Shown here: positions 7,929-16,988 of the stretch, piece after piece | Numbering within the stretch: position 1 is the first letter of the stretch | Layout: the number at the start of each line of letters is the position of its first letter | Notes under the pieces: generated by a model | What the model saw: only the letters and a program-made list of their open reading frames with translations | What the model was told of the DNA's origin: nothing | The model's database searches: none | Translations under genes and position numbers: made by a program | Origin: JBBDYG01 sp040901765 | GTDB taxonomy: Bacteria > Planctomycetota > Planctomycetia > Pirellulales > Lacipirellulaceae | Length of the DNA stretch: 28,276 bases | Assembly: GCA_040901765.1 (NCBI GenBank) | Contig: JBBDYG010000062.1 | Span: 1 to 28,276, forward strand | Direction: 5' to 3'

Positions 7929-10900
7929 GCGTCATAAGTTGCGAGGACCTTCGCTGCGACCCGGCATCGCCCGATACTCCAGCCGGCGGCAGCCAACATC
8001 CACAGGATGAAGGTCGTGGGCTCTGGAAGCGATCCATTATCAGTTACGGTTCCTGCACCGAGAGTTTGACCGAAGCGAGACTTCCACACGCCGTAATCAC
8101 CGGCATCGACGCTGCCGCTGCCATTTCCATCCGCGGCCAGATTCGTCGTCGAGCCAAGCGTGTCACGCCACACGGTGTAGTCGGCGACATCGACGATGCC
8201 GTCGCTGTTGTAATCACCGGGAGCCGAAAGCGCAACGCCGCTTAACCGCACGTTGTCGAGCCAGCCGGTGTCGATCGACGTGTTGAACTGCCAAGCGAAG
8301 CGCAAGGCGAAGTTGGAATTGTCGTTCGCGCCAAGTACGCTCGACAGATCGATTGTGCGATGGGCCCAGTTCTCTGGCAGCTGGTTCAATTCCTCGGAAA
8401 GAATCTCGGCAACGGTCCAGGGGCCTTCAGTGCCTTCGAGGCTGTAATAGACGACGAGCTTGTCCTCCGGGCTCCCCTCCAGCAGGTTGCCGATGCCGAT
8501 GCCGGAGGGGCCGGGCGGAGTGTCCTGTGAAACTTTTACATCGTATTCGACGATGAGATTCCCGTAGCCTTCCAGGGAGATGGCCCTGGTCAAAATACTT
8601 CCCTCGCGGGTCTGGTAGTCCATGTTGTTACTGCCCCCGCTGCCGGTTGTCTTGAGCGCGCCGCTGGGACTGCCTCCGACAGCGTCCCATGTCGCCGTCC
8701 CGGGATTGTAGGCGCCGGACTTCCAAGTCTCGAGCGTCCAGCCCTCCGTGCCAACAGTGAACGGGAAAATCTGGATCTGCTCGATCAACGGCGGTGGTGG
8801 CGGCTCGGAGAGCGAGACCATTACCCTGTCGAGGTAGAAGGTGTTTCCCACCCCGCCGGAGATGCGGAAATCGGCACCGGAGTTTTGGCGGTTGCCAAAG
8901 TAAGCGTCCGTGAGGTGGAAGGTGTGCTGCTTCCAGGTATCGGTCCCGCCAAGCGCGATGTCCCCGCCATTCTGGTAAGACTCGCCAGCCGTCGAGTCAT
9001 ACTGCAGTGTAAGCTGCCCGTCGCCGGTGTCGAAGTAGTCGAACGTGACATACAGGTCGTCATGATTGCCCTGATAGGCGAACCAGTCGGCGACCGCGAA
9101 ATACATGTAAAAATCTTCGTTGGGGTTTTCGTTCGCGCGAGCGTCGCGTCCGCCGAGAGTCACCTTGACCGTGTCCCCATCCCCGCCGCGGGGTTGGATC
9201 ATGCCGTCGATCTCATCGACGGCGCCCAGATCAATAGTTGCAGGCCGATTCCCGGCGTAGCGCCCCTTGATAATGTAGGCCTGCGGGCCTTGGGCCAGCG
9301 TGAAGGTTTGGCCCGCGCTGGGAGTCATCTCGTAGGCTACTTCGCCCGTCAGCGGATTGAAGGCCTGGAGGGTCATGTTCTGGCGAGCCTGGAGCTGCAC
9401 TCCCCCTGCGAGGATGCTGATCGGCAGCGTGTAAAATTTATCGCCCTTGACGTTTGAGAGGTGCCGCACGACTCCGCTGGTTGGGCTGGCGACCTCGGTC
9501 CAAAACGTGTTCGCCTGGTCGTTGGCATAGGTGACAAACGGGGCGAAGCCGTCCTTGCCTTCCGTGCGCTGAGGCCAGTTGGCGATGTCGCCGGGAAGGA
9601 TGTCGTCCAAGTGCTGGAAGTTGCTAACGCCAGCCATGTCTTGGAAGCGCGTGTTGCCGAAAACGCCGGCGCTCGTATGGTAGACGTACATCGGCAGGCC
9701 GCTCATCCACGCATAGGCCGCGGCCGATACCAAGCGGACGGGGCCGTTCTCGGAACTGACCGATGACCCTGGCCCGATCGGCTCGTTGCTGCTCGCGGGG
9801 GGCAAGCCTGCAATCGAGTTGACCCGCCACGGATCGCGCACCGGCAGCCAGCCCTCTTCCGAACGGTCGCGCGAGAAGTGGACCGTAGCGATGTCCGCGG
9901 CACTATTCTGGTACATGTTTTGGATGCCGGCGTTGCTCGTGTCGTCGGGACTGCTCAGCGACACGAGGACGTCGGTGCGATCGGCCAGATACTGGCCAAA
10001 ATTTCGCACGACGGTCGTTCCGCCAGGCTCGGGAAAGCCGTTCTGCCACGACTCGTTGGCAACTTCGAGCATGATCACCTTGTGCTCGCGGCCCTGGATT
10101 GCGTTGAGGACGCCGTTCATGTGAGCGATGCGGTCTGCCTCGTTGGGCATGCCGTTTTGCGCATCGGCAAAGAGAGTGATCTGCGTGCGAATGCCGTACT
10201 CGTCGTAGGCGATGTCGATCATGTCGCCCAGTTGCTCCCAGTAGTCGGGCCAGGCCTCGATCATTTGGCCGTCGTCGTTGGTGAACGCGATCGGAGCGAT
10301 CTCCTTGCCCAACCAGGCAGAGTTTCCGCCGACCATCGACAGGGTGCGAATGTAATTGAACCCCTGACGCGCGAGAAAATCGAGGTCGCTACGGTAGCGC
10401 CCGCGGTCGTACTTCGTTCGTCGCAGCGCCTGGAAGTACGATGCCCCGAGGCCGAGGAACTCGCCTTGATCATCTTGAAGTGCGTGACTGTCGAGCGACA
10501 CCTCGCCCGTGCGCGGCTCGGGCAGCGGCGGTAGAGGTTCGCTCTCCGATAGATCCCACACACGCAGGTTGCTGTAGATCGCATCAATCGGCGCGCTGCG
10601 AGTTCCCGGCGGATTGGCGGCGCCAAGACGCACGCTGAGCCCCGCCGGATTCCAAATTCCTGGAACCGAAGTGGTCCGCAGCAGCGATCCGTCGCGAAAC
10701 GTGCGGAGGATCGAGTTACCCGCACCATCCGGCTGCCATTCCTCGCGGAAGTGATACGTCGTATTTGGATCCCAGGAGAGCACCGCGGTATCGGGCTCTT
10801 CGTAATTCGGCGAGATCTGCCACACTAGCTCCAGTGCGTCGGTAGCGCCACCTTCCGAGCCGATCTTGCTGACGAAGTGCTTATAGGGATTGTTGCGATA

Positions 10901-11311
10901 GCCGCTATAGTTGGTGTCGGCGTTGTCGAACGTGTAATCGTACATGTGAAACAGTTCGGACTTGTCGTTCATGGCCGGCCGGCTCTCATCGGGAAACAGC
11001 CCTCGGATGTCCCACTCGGCGGCGCCGGTGGTGAGCGCCGGAATGTGCCAGTAGATGGCGTCATACTGATTGGTGACCTGCCACCCGCCAGAGACAAAGC
11101 TTCCGCCGCTCCGCGTGCCGATGCTCGAACCTTGAAGCAGATCCTCCAGGATCAGCTCCTGGGCGGGCGCATTGGATGTGAAGGACACTGCCAACAGGAG
11201 TATCGGCAGACCCCACTTGGCGGGACGATTCGGTATTCGATGGCCCACGGTACATCCTCTCACGTAGAAGGCGTGCGGTTCGTCGTCCAAAGCTGAACGC
11301 GTGAAGCGCAT
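7925..11311 (-). CDS. Secreted multidomain glycoside-hydrolase-like protein with dockerin-like and PEP-CTERM tail
   Basis: The 1128-residue product probably degrades a polysaccharide at or outside the cell surface. I chose ATG 11311, which has GGAG six bases upstream; GTG 11248, behind GAGAGG, would shorten the N-terminus to a cleaner signal peptide (GLPILLLAVSF...NAPAQ). Residues about 50-255 look like a LamG/concanavalin-type sandwich. Residues about 270-610 look like a clan GH-A TIM barrel: FNYIRTLSMVGG, then IMLEVANESWQ with probable acid/base Glu near 420, and SSNEPIGPGSS as a possible second Glu near 510. Two further beta-sandwich segments follow (about 715-835 and 850-1025). A dockerin-like EF-hand pair (GDYNSDGIVDVADYTVWRD and DGNGSGSVDAGDYGVWK) lies at about 1031-1082, and LPEPTTFILWMLAAAG is the PEP-CTERM sorting signal. 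The CAZy family is not assignable by eye. Confidence 0.75.
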   Translation of the reverse strand: MRFTRSALDDEPHAFYVRGCTVGHRIPNRPAKWGLPILLLAVSFTSNAPAQELILEDLLQGSSIGTRSGGSFVSGGWQVTNQYDAIYWHIPALTTGAAEWDIRGLFPDESRPAMNDKSELFHMYDYTFDNADTNYSGYRNNPYKHFVSKIGSEGGATDALELVWQISPNYEEPDTAVLSWDPNTTYHFREEWQPDGAGNSILRTFRDGSLLRTTSVPGIWNPAGLSVRLGAANPPGTRSAPIDAIYSNLRVWDLSESEPLPPLPEPRTGEVSLDSHALQDDQGEFLGLGASYFQALRRTKYDRGRYRSDLDFLARQGFNYIRTLSMVGGNSAWLGKEIAPIAFTNDDGQMIEAWPDYWEQLGDMIDIAYDEYGIRTQITLFADAQNGMPNEADRIAHMNGVLNAIQGREHKVIMLEVANESWQNGFPEPGGTTVVRNFGQYLADRTDVLVSLSSPDDTSNAGIQNMYQNSAADIATVHFSRDRSEEGWLPVRDPWRVNSIAGLPPASSNEPIGPGSSVSSENGPVRLVSAAAYAWMSGLPMYVYHTSAGVFGNTRFQDMAGVSNFQHLDDILPGDIANWPQRTEGKDGFAPFVTYANDQANTFWTEVASPTSGVVRHLSNVKGDKFYTLPISILAGGVQLQARQNMTLQAFNPLTGEVAYEMTPSAGQTFTLAQGPQAYIIKGRYAGNRPATIDLGAVDEIDGMIQPRGGDGDTVKVTLGGRDARANENPNEDFYMYFAVADWFAYQGNHDDLYVTFDYFDTGDGQLTLQYDSTAGESYQNGGDIALGGTDTWKQHTFHLTDAYFGNRQNSGADFRISGGVGNTFYLDRVMVSLSEPPPPPLIEQIQIFPFTVGTEGWTLETWKSGAYNPGTATWDAVGGSPSGALKTTGSGGSNNMDYQTREGSILTRAISLEGYGNLIVEYDVKVSQDTPPGPSGIGIGNLLEGSPEDKLVVYYSLEGTEGPWTVAEILSEELNQLPENWAHRTIDLSSVLGANDNSNFALRFAWQFNTSIDTGWLDNVRLSGVALSAPGDYNSDGIVDVADYTVWRDTLGSTTNLAADGNGSGSVDAGDYGVWKSRFGQTLGAGTVTDNGSLPEPTTFILWMLAAAGWSIGRCRVAAKVLATYDA

Positions 11312-11472
11312 CCTTATCTCCAATTAAATCACAAAACACATTTGGTACGTACGGCTCGCCGTCGGGAATGTGCTTTGCAGCTAGGGATGAACACGTACCT
11401 CAGTTTAGCGAACCGCCACGAGCGCCGAAACGGTTTTAACTGTGGGAAGTGGCCGAATACGGGATCTGCTGA

Positions 11473-11496
11473 CCGACCGGTGCATCCGCCGGTCGG
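11473..11496. terminator. 8-bp GC-rich hairpin after the oxidoreductase gene
   Basis: CCGACCGG (11473-11480) and CCGGTCGG (11489-11496) form a perfect stem with an 8-base loop, about 25 bp downstream of the oxidoreductase stop at 11519. There is no T run. It may mark a transcript end before the glycoside-hydrolase-like gene. The remaining intergenic DNA (11312-11472) is AT-richer next to that gene but shows no clear promoter. Confidence 0.4.
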
Positions 11497-11518
11497 CATG
11501 ACCCAAAGCGGGACGTCG

Positions 11519-12490
11519 CTACTCATGCGGCTCGAGTCCGTAACGTCGCCCGCCATCTTCACGGCTTTCGATTCCGGCAATGATGATCTTGCACTGTTCG
11601 ACAGTTTCATTAAAGCCGATCGAGTTGCTCCTTCCTTGCACATAGTCGATAAACGTCTCTAGCTGCGTCTTAAAGGCGGCGAAGCTGTCGCGGAAGCGGG
11701 CATCAAGTCGGCCGCTTGTGCCATAGACCGTCACGTGACAGAATCCGCCGAACATATCGTCGTTCACAACGATTACGACGTCTGCGGGCAGATCGTGGCG
11801 AATGTGGACGACATTGCTGACGGAGCTGCCCGTGTTGCATACGTCTTGCCATCCGCCGGGCGGAAGCAGGCCGTACACAGCTTCGAGTGCATGGATGCCG
11901 TAACGTTCCCAGCTCTTGGCGCACGTGGCGACGACTAAGCGCAGCTTTCCAATTTCGGAAAGTCGTTGCCGCAGTTCAAGAAATTCCTGCGCGTAGCGCA
12001 TCGCACTGCTGGAGCCGATTCGCTTCCCCGCTTCATGCCATGCCACGAATTGCTGTAAATGATCGCGGCGAACTGTCAGCGGCTTGTCGATGAAAACTGG
12101 CACACCGGCTTCGACGAACGGACGTGCACGATCGAGATGCTGCTCGCCCTTATCGGTCGGAATGATCACGGCATCCACCACTCCTATGGCTTCCTCCGGG
12201 TTGCTCAGACAATGTTCGATGCGCGCCGATTGAGCTACTGCGCTGGCATCCTCAGGTCGATCGCACCAGATATGGGTGATTTCAGCTCCGGCTAATCCTA
12301 ACGCCGACTCGGGTTGAGCGCTGAGATAATCGGAAATCACCCCATATCCGGCGGCGCGAATGATTGCCGGGTCGAATCGACCGTTAATGATTGCGCTCCA
12401 ACTGAAGGGATGGCCGTTCTCCTCGACCATGCCGAGCATAGCCAGACGAATGCGGCGCGGATTAGCGTTTGGGAAGGCATCGGTGGACAT
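11519..12490 (-). CDS. Gfo/Idh/MocA-like oxidoreductase
   Basis: This 323-residue protein resembles NAD(P)-dependent sugar dehydrogenases of the Gfo/Idh/MocA superfamily, which oxidise or epimerise sugars and inositols in the cytoplasm. The clearest signs are VFIDKPLTVRRDHLQQF (the E/D-K-P catalytic-lysine motif, here DKP), AVIIPTDKGEQHLDRARPFV before it, and a C-terminal half with SSVSNVVHIRHDLP and VYGTSGRLDARF typical of the substrate domain. The N-terminal strand reads RLAMLGMVEENGHPFSW, without the usual GxGxxG dinucleotide loop, so cofactor use may be altered. Start ATG 12490 lies 14 bp after the symporter stop; the longer frame upstream overlaps the symporter and is ignored. Co-transcription with the symporter is likely. 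Confidence 0.75.
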   Translation of the reverse strand: MSTDAFPNANPRRIRLAMLGMVEENGHPFSWSAIINGRFDPAIIRAAGYGVISDYLSAQPESALGLAGAEITHIWCDRPEDASAVAQSARIEHCLSNPEEAIGVVDAVIIPTDKGEQHLDRARPFVEAGVPVFIDKPLTVRRDHLQQFVAWHEAGKRIGSSSAMRYAQEFLELRQRLSEIGKLRLVVATCAKSWERYGIHALEAVYGLLPPGGWQDVCNTGSSVSNVVHIRHDLPADVVIVVNDDMFGGFCHVTVYGTSGRLDARFRDSFAAFKTQLETFIDYVQGRSNSIGFNETVEQCKIIIAGIESREDGGRRYGLEPHE

Positions 12491-12504
12491 GTCTGGGGCA
12501 ACTT

Positions 12505-13935
12505 CTAAGTGTCGGCACGCGGCACACACATTCGCTTCAGCCAGGCAGAGAGCGGGAATAAATGAGCGACAATGAGGGTGCATGCGGCGGCAATGGGCGC
12601 CGTCCACAGGGGCGCGATGTCGGGCGAAAGCGCTGCCACCCAACCGGCGACACAACCGGCTATGAGTCCAATGATCATACCAGTTGGGGCGACAGATCGC
12701 CGCATCACAGACATCATCACCACGACCAGCAAGGGACCGGCAAATACACCGAGAATGATTTGCGTCAAATCGAACAGGGTTCCGAGACGATTCACGAATC
12801 CTGCCAAAAATGTAGAAACGATGCCGACGACGCAACTGCAAACGCGAGCAAATCGTAACTGCTTTTTCGGCGAAAGCGGGCCCGCGATGCGTGGCAACAG
12901 ATCCAGTGTGATGGTCCCGGATAGAGCGTTGATGCCGCTGGTCATGCTGCTCATGGTGGCAGCCAGGATCGCCGCGAGCACCAACCCAGAAACCCCCACG
13001 GGCAGTTGAGTGGCGATGAAATGGGGGTAAATCTTGTCCGCATCAGTTGGAAGGGCCGGGTCAGGAAGGAAGTGATAGAACACGAACATGGCCAGCCCAA
13101 CTCCGGAGAGCATGGCGAGCATCAGGATCACGCCAAAGACATTGATAGAAAACGTGCGCAAAGCGGAGGGTATCTCTCGGGTGGCTAGGTAACGCTGCAG
13201 CGACATTTGATCACCGATGTAATTGGCGAGGTTTGCCACCGTCACGCCAATGATCACCGTCCAAACGGTCAGCTTCGCCGTTGGATCAATTGACAGCGGC
13301 AGGAAATTGAGCCGGCCCGCGTCGTGAAGTGCGGCAACCGCTTCGCCGACCGGCACCGGGAGCTTTGTCCAGACGCAGACAAAGGTCGCCGCGATTCCCA
13401 CCACGATGATCACGAACTGAAGGGCATCGGTGACGATGACGCCCCGGATGCCGCCAAATATGGTGTACAGAGTGCTGACCAAGCCAATGATCAAGATGCA
13501 CGGCCAGAACCACGCGGGAGATAATCGAGCAGCGGCCATGATGGCTAATGTAGGAGCATAGATCAGAGCCGCCATCCAGCCGATTCTCATGAGCACATAC
13601 AGGATTGACGCGGTGGTCCGGGTTGACGGGCCGAATTTCGCCTCGATGACTTCGTAGGGGTGCGTTCCGCCGCGGCCCAAGTACCGTGGTAGGAACCACC
13701 GAAGCGTTAAAAAGGCCACGGGCATGCACACGAATGTCACTCCGACGAACAGTACAATTCCACCGTTGTACATCACCGCGGGATAAAAGAGGAAGCTGAT
13801 GCCGCTGAACAACGTCGCGGCGATCGACAGCCCAACCAAGACGGTCCCGAACCAGCCGCCCATCGACCCGCCGGCGGTAAAGTAATCGTCCGCGTCCTTC
13901 TGCCGGCCGCTGGCGGATATACCGACCGCGATCAT
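12505..13935 (-). CDS. Sodium/solute symporter, SSS family
   Basis: This multi-spanning protein (476 residues from ATG 13935) should import a sugar, acidic sugar or similar solute with Na+. Helices alternate along its length (VLVGLSIAATLFSGISFLF, MYNGGIVLFVGVTFVCMPV, LVLAAILAATMSSMTSGIN, LVVVMMSVM, GMIIGLIAGCVAGWVAAL). The stretch AATMSSMTSGINALSGTITLDL matches the SSS signature after helix 8. DADDYFTAGGSMGGWFG is the conserved loop after TM1. The first helix (SLIVVFYLAAMIAVGI) begins before the first ATG: the frame stays open for 23 codons to a stop at 14005-14007 with no ATG, GTG or TTG. A non-standard start such as ATT 13983 is therefore likely. Sialic-acid transporters of this family (SiaT type) exist, which fits the neighbourhood but is not proven. 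Confidence 0.85.
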   Translation of the reverse strand: MIAVGISASGRQKDADDYFTAGGSMGGWFGTVLVGLSIAATLFSGISFLFYPAVMYNGGIVLFVGVTFVCMPVAFLTLRWFLPRYLGRGGTHPYEVIEAKFGPSTRTTASILYVLMRIGWMAALIYAPTLAIMAAARLSPAWFWPCILIIGLVSTLYTIFGGIRGVIVTDALQFVIIVVGIAATFVCVWTKLPVPVGEAVAALHDAGRLNFLPLSIDPTAKLTVWTVIIGVTVANLANYIGDQMSLQRYLATREIPSALRTFSINVFGVILMLAMLSGVGLAMFVFYHFLPDPALPTDADKIYPHFIATQLPVGVSGLVLAAILAATMSSMTSGINALSGTITLDLLPRIAGPLSPKKQLRFARVCSCVVGIVSTFLAGFVNRLGTLFDLTQIILGVFAGPLLVVVMMSVMRRSVAPTGMIIGLIAGCVAGWVAALSPDIAPLWTAPIAAACTLIVAHLFPLSAWLKRMCVPRADT

Positions 13936-14071
13936 AGCAGCAAGGTAGAAAACGACTATCAGAGAGTCGATGAGCGAGAGAATGGTACTTGCCTTGTCTG
14001 AGTTTTAACGACACTCGACGGGAATCGCAACGCGGCACATGAGTTGGCCAACGCCTCGACGATTGCAACGT

Positions 14072-14875
14072 TTACCAGGCTGTCCAGCCGCCGTCGACAA
14101 CGATCTGGGTGCCGGTGACATAACTTGCGGCGTCCGAAGCGAGAAACACGACCGCCCCGGCAATTTCAGCGGGATGACCCACACGCCCCATGGGCACTTT
14201 TGCCTTCAGCCGCTGCATGAACTCGCTGTCCTGCCCTTGCGTCGACGGTATCGGGAACGGCCCCGGCACGATCGCGTTGACGCGCACTCCAGACGGCGCC
14301 AATTGCACGGCCTGATATCGCACCAACTGCAAGATACCGGCCTTTGCCACTCCATAGTCGATGGGATTGACGGCCTGCGTTGCCGGATACATGCGCGGAT
14401 CGGGGCTGACGACTCCGTACATGCTGGAGAAATGAATGATCGAACCGTGGCCCTGATCCCGCATGACCTTGCCAACTTCGCGCGTGGCCACGAATGCCCC
14501 GGTTAGCGTAACGCGCAGTCCGGCGTCGAATTCTTCGGCCGTCAATTCGTCCCAGGGCTTCTTTGTATAGAAATAGGTCATGTTGACCAACACATCGATG
14601 CGGTCAAACTTGGCGCGGATGTCCGCCGTCGCTTTGATCACGCCCGCTTCATCGCCGATGTCCACGGCAAACGCATCGGCGGCCAGATCGCGGCTGCGGA
14701 GTGCGGTGACGATGTCGATCGCTTGATCGTGACGCACGTCGCTGCAAATCACATGGGCGCCGTGCTCGGCAAGGGCGTGGCAGACCTCTGTGCCCAATAG
14801 GCCTGCGCCGCCAATGACCCAGGCAATCTTGCCACTTAGGTCGAACCGTTGAATCGCTTCTTGCTGTTGGCGCAC
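14072..14875 (-). CDS. Short-chain dehydrogenase/reductase (SDR family oxidoreductase)
   Basis: This 267-residue classical SDR should carry out NAD(P)-dependent oxidation or reduction of a carbonyl or alcohol, probably on a sugar-derived substrate. The Rossmann loop is GGAGLLG (residues about 21-27), with SDVRHD for cofactor choice and DIGDEAGV after it. The usual NNAG is changed to VNMTYF. The catalytic Ser is in HFSSMYGVV, and Tyr/Lys in DYGVAKAGIL. The C-terminus VTGTQIVVDGGWTAW is typical. Start GTG 14875 was chosen because GGGAG lies just upstream and it begins four bases after the stop of the preceding gene (14880), indicating one transcript; the longer upstream frame overlaps that gene. 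Confidence 0.88.
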   Translation of the reverse strand: MRQQQEAIQRFDLSGKIAWVIGGAGLLGTEVCHALAEHGAHVICSDVRHDQAIDIVTALRSRDLAADAFAVDIGDEAGVIKATADIRAKFDRIDVLVNMTYFYTKKPWDELTAEEFDAGLRVTLTGAFVATREVGKVMRDQGHGSIIHFSSMYGVVSPDPRMYPATQAVNPIDYGVAKAGILQLVRYQAVQLAPSGVRVNAIVPGPFPIPSTQGQDSEFMQRLKAKVPMGRVGHPAEIAGAVVFLASDAASYVTGTQIVVDGGWTAW

Positions 14876-14879
14876 GTTC

Positions 14880-16988
14880 CTATGCTCCCTTTCGGCAAAT
14901 GTCGGCCGCGCGATTGAAGTTCGCATGCATTTCGCTACGTCGCCTGAACACCCCGCAAGCAATCGCAGCCATCCACAAAGCCCAGGCCGCCGGCTCGGGT
15001 ACCGTGGCGCCGGCCGCATCGGTGAGGCCTGCGCCGCTGGCCGAGGACTTGCCGAAGTTGGCTTTCCATTGGTTGTAATGCGATAGCCCGATCGGACCAG
15101 GAAGCGTGTTGTTCGGCAGGGTGTTATTGGCGCCCTCGTTGTCGCGCCACACGACGTAGTCGGCCGCATCCACCACGCCGTTGTTGTTGTAGTCCCCCAG
15201 GGTGCCTGCGCTCGCTTCCACGGTCACGTACAGGCCGTCGCTCAGGAAGTCGTAGGTCAGCGGGCTGCCCCCTAGGAACGAGACCATGGTCGAAGTCGAC
15301 AGGCCCGCCTCGCTCCCCCAGCCTATCAGCTTCAATGGTTCCGCGGTGGCCGGAGCCACCAGCTCCGAGAGGTCGATCGTCACCGTGCCACCGTGTGTGA
15401 ACTCGCTCGTGATATTGAGCTGGTCAAACTGCTCGCCGGGGATCAGGGAGCTGGCTAGGTTGTCCAGTTCGATGCTGATGTCCATGCCGGTGTTATTCCA
15501 GTCGCCCGCGACATTCATGACGCCGGCCGAGGCGCCGACCTCGACCTGGGCTCCGGCGCTGCCGCTCACATCGCCTCCGATGTCGCCGCCACCGGAGAGG
15601 ATCCCGTTCGAAGCGAGCGCCAGACCGTCGGCGAACCTATGCGTGCCATTCGATCCGGTCTGAGGGTTTAGTTTCATTCGGTATGTGGCGCTTGGTGTGC
15701 CGCCGTCACCGATCGTGAAAACGGAACTATTATCGACGTTGGCATTTACCGTAGCCAAGCTGCCGGACCGAAAATCGATTTCAGCTTGGCTTGTTTCAGC
15801 GAGCAGGCTGCCGCCCAAATACTGCAAGGCCAGATTGTCGAACGCGCGACTAATCTCGATGCTGCCTTGGTCAATCACGACTTTCCCCTGCCTGATTTCG
15901 ACCCCCCAACCTGACAGGCTCCCATTGCTGATCGACAACAGGTTATTCAAGCTTGCCGCCTCACGTCCGAGTAAGAAGATGGCATTCCCGTCCACAACGC
16001 CGCCATCCTCGACCAATAGGCGGTTGTTTGACGACGCCCGGCCGATATCGTGTCGTTGGCCTCCTTCGGTCGGGGGAAATTGTTGACCGCCCCGGACGTT
16101 CAGCCTCGAGCCGGAACCGGAAACCGTCACAGTATTGTCGGGCGATTTGGCGGTGGTGCCAATAATCAGCTCGCGAGTCGTGACGAAGCCGCCATCCAGC
16201 ACCTTGAGTTGATTATTAGTCTGGTTTGGCTTTTCCGGAGCGATATTGTCTCCCAGCGAGATGCTCTGCGCATTCGCATACTGAGACCCTGCGCCGGTTA
16301 CAACGAGCTCGTTGTTCGATGCGCCTTGCAGGCCAATGATCGTCTGCGTCGTACTCTCCATTCGACCGCCGTCGGAGATGATGAGCGACGAAGTCGATCC
16401 GCCGTTGCTGCCGACGCGGATCGCCGCCGTGCCCCCAGTCCCGCCGGTCGCCTTCCAATAGGTGCCATCTCCAGTCACTTCCACCCGGTTGTTGTTGGCT
16501 CCGTCGGCGTTGCCGATCAAGACAATTCCCGTTTCAAGGTCGCCGCTGGCGACGATCATTTGGTTCGTCTCACCGGCGGCCGCTCCGACGATGGTAAATC
16601 GCGACATGCGATACAGGTGACCCAAGCCAGATGGATCGACGTCAAAGGTGATTGTCCCCGTCGAGTTACGGAGGAAGAGGTCCAGAGTGTCAATCGACCC
16701 GGAAAACGCGACGTTGCCGTTGAAATTGTTGTTGAAAATTGCCGAGTCGCCGCTTTCAGGCGCATCAAGGGACCAATTCGCATCGGAGAGAAAGTCGCCG
16801 TTGGTTGGGCCGGTCCAAACCGTCGACACCGCGAACGAGCTCGCCGCGCCAATCAATAGTAGGGCCCAGGCGACGCACACTTCAGGTAAGTGTCCTGCCC
16901 GGATCAACCTATACATTAAGAATCGAGCAACTGACATGGATATCATCGTCCAAAACACGGAACACGTCGAACATAAAACGGCGATCAT
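14880..16988 (-). CDS. PEP-CTERM beta-helix protein with dockerin-like module (paralog 2)
   Basis: An exported, Asn/Gly-rich protein of up to 702 residues. The hydrophobic core AWALLLIGAASSFAV is a signal peptide followed by TVWTGPTNGDFLSDANWSL. The body is a series of T5SS/PEP-CTERM-associated repeats (NNRVEVTGDGTYWKATGG, NNELVVTGAGSQYANAQS, DNTVTVSGSGSRLNVRGG), predicted to stack as a beta-helix. The segment FADGLALASNGILSGGGDI and the HGGTVTIDLSEL region are shared with the other two paralogs. Near the C-terminus a dockerin-like pair (GDYNNNGVVDAADYVVWRD ... NQWKANFG) precedes VPEPAAWALWMAAIACG and basic residues, a PEP-CTERM tail. The start at 16988 overlaps the sialidase stop as ATGA; ATG 16946 or 16937 would give a more ordinary signal peptide. 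Role unknown, probably surface adhesion or scaffold. Confidence 0.75.
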   Translation of the reverse strand: MIAVLCSTCSVFWTMISMSVARFLMYRLIRAGHLPEVCVAWALLLIGAASSFAVSTVWTGPTNGDFLSDANWSLDAPESGDSAIFNNNFNGNVAFSGSIDTLDLFLRNSTGTITFDVDPSGLGHLYRMSRFTIVGAAAGETNQMIVASGDLETGIVLIGNADGANNNRVEVTGDGTYWKATGGTGGTAAIRVGSNGGSTSSLIISDGGRMESTTQTIIGLQGASNNELVVTGAGSQYANAQSISLGDNIAPEKPNQTNNQLKVLDGGFVTTRELIIGTTAKSPDNTVTVSGSGSRLNVRGGQQFPPTEGGQRHDIGRASSNNRLLVEDGGVVDGNAIFLLGREAASLNNLLSISNGSLSGWGVEIRQGKVVIDQGSIEISRAFDNLALQYLGGSLLAETSQAEIDFRSGSLATVNANVDNSSVFTIGDGGTPSATYRMKLNPQTGSNGTHRFADGLALASNGILSGGGDIGGDVSGSAGAQVEVGASAGVMNVAGDWNNTGMDISIELDNLASSLIPGEQFDQLNITSEFTHGGTVTIDLSELVAPATAEPLKLIGWGSEAGLSTSTMVSFLGGSPLTYDFLSDGLYVTVEASAGTLGDYNNNGVVDAADYVVWRDNEGANNTLPNNTLPGPIGLSHYNQWKANFGKSSASGAGLTDAAGATVPEPAAWALWMAAIACGVFRRRSEMHANFNRAADICRKGA

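Noticed and set aside
11849..12093. Plus-strand frames inside the oxidoreductase gene
   Set aside because: Shadow frames of the minus-strand gene; GC-rich DNA keeps several frames open and no motif is present.
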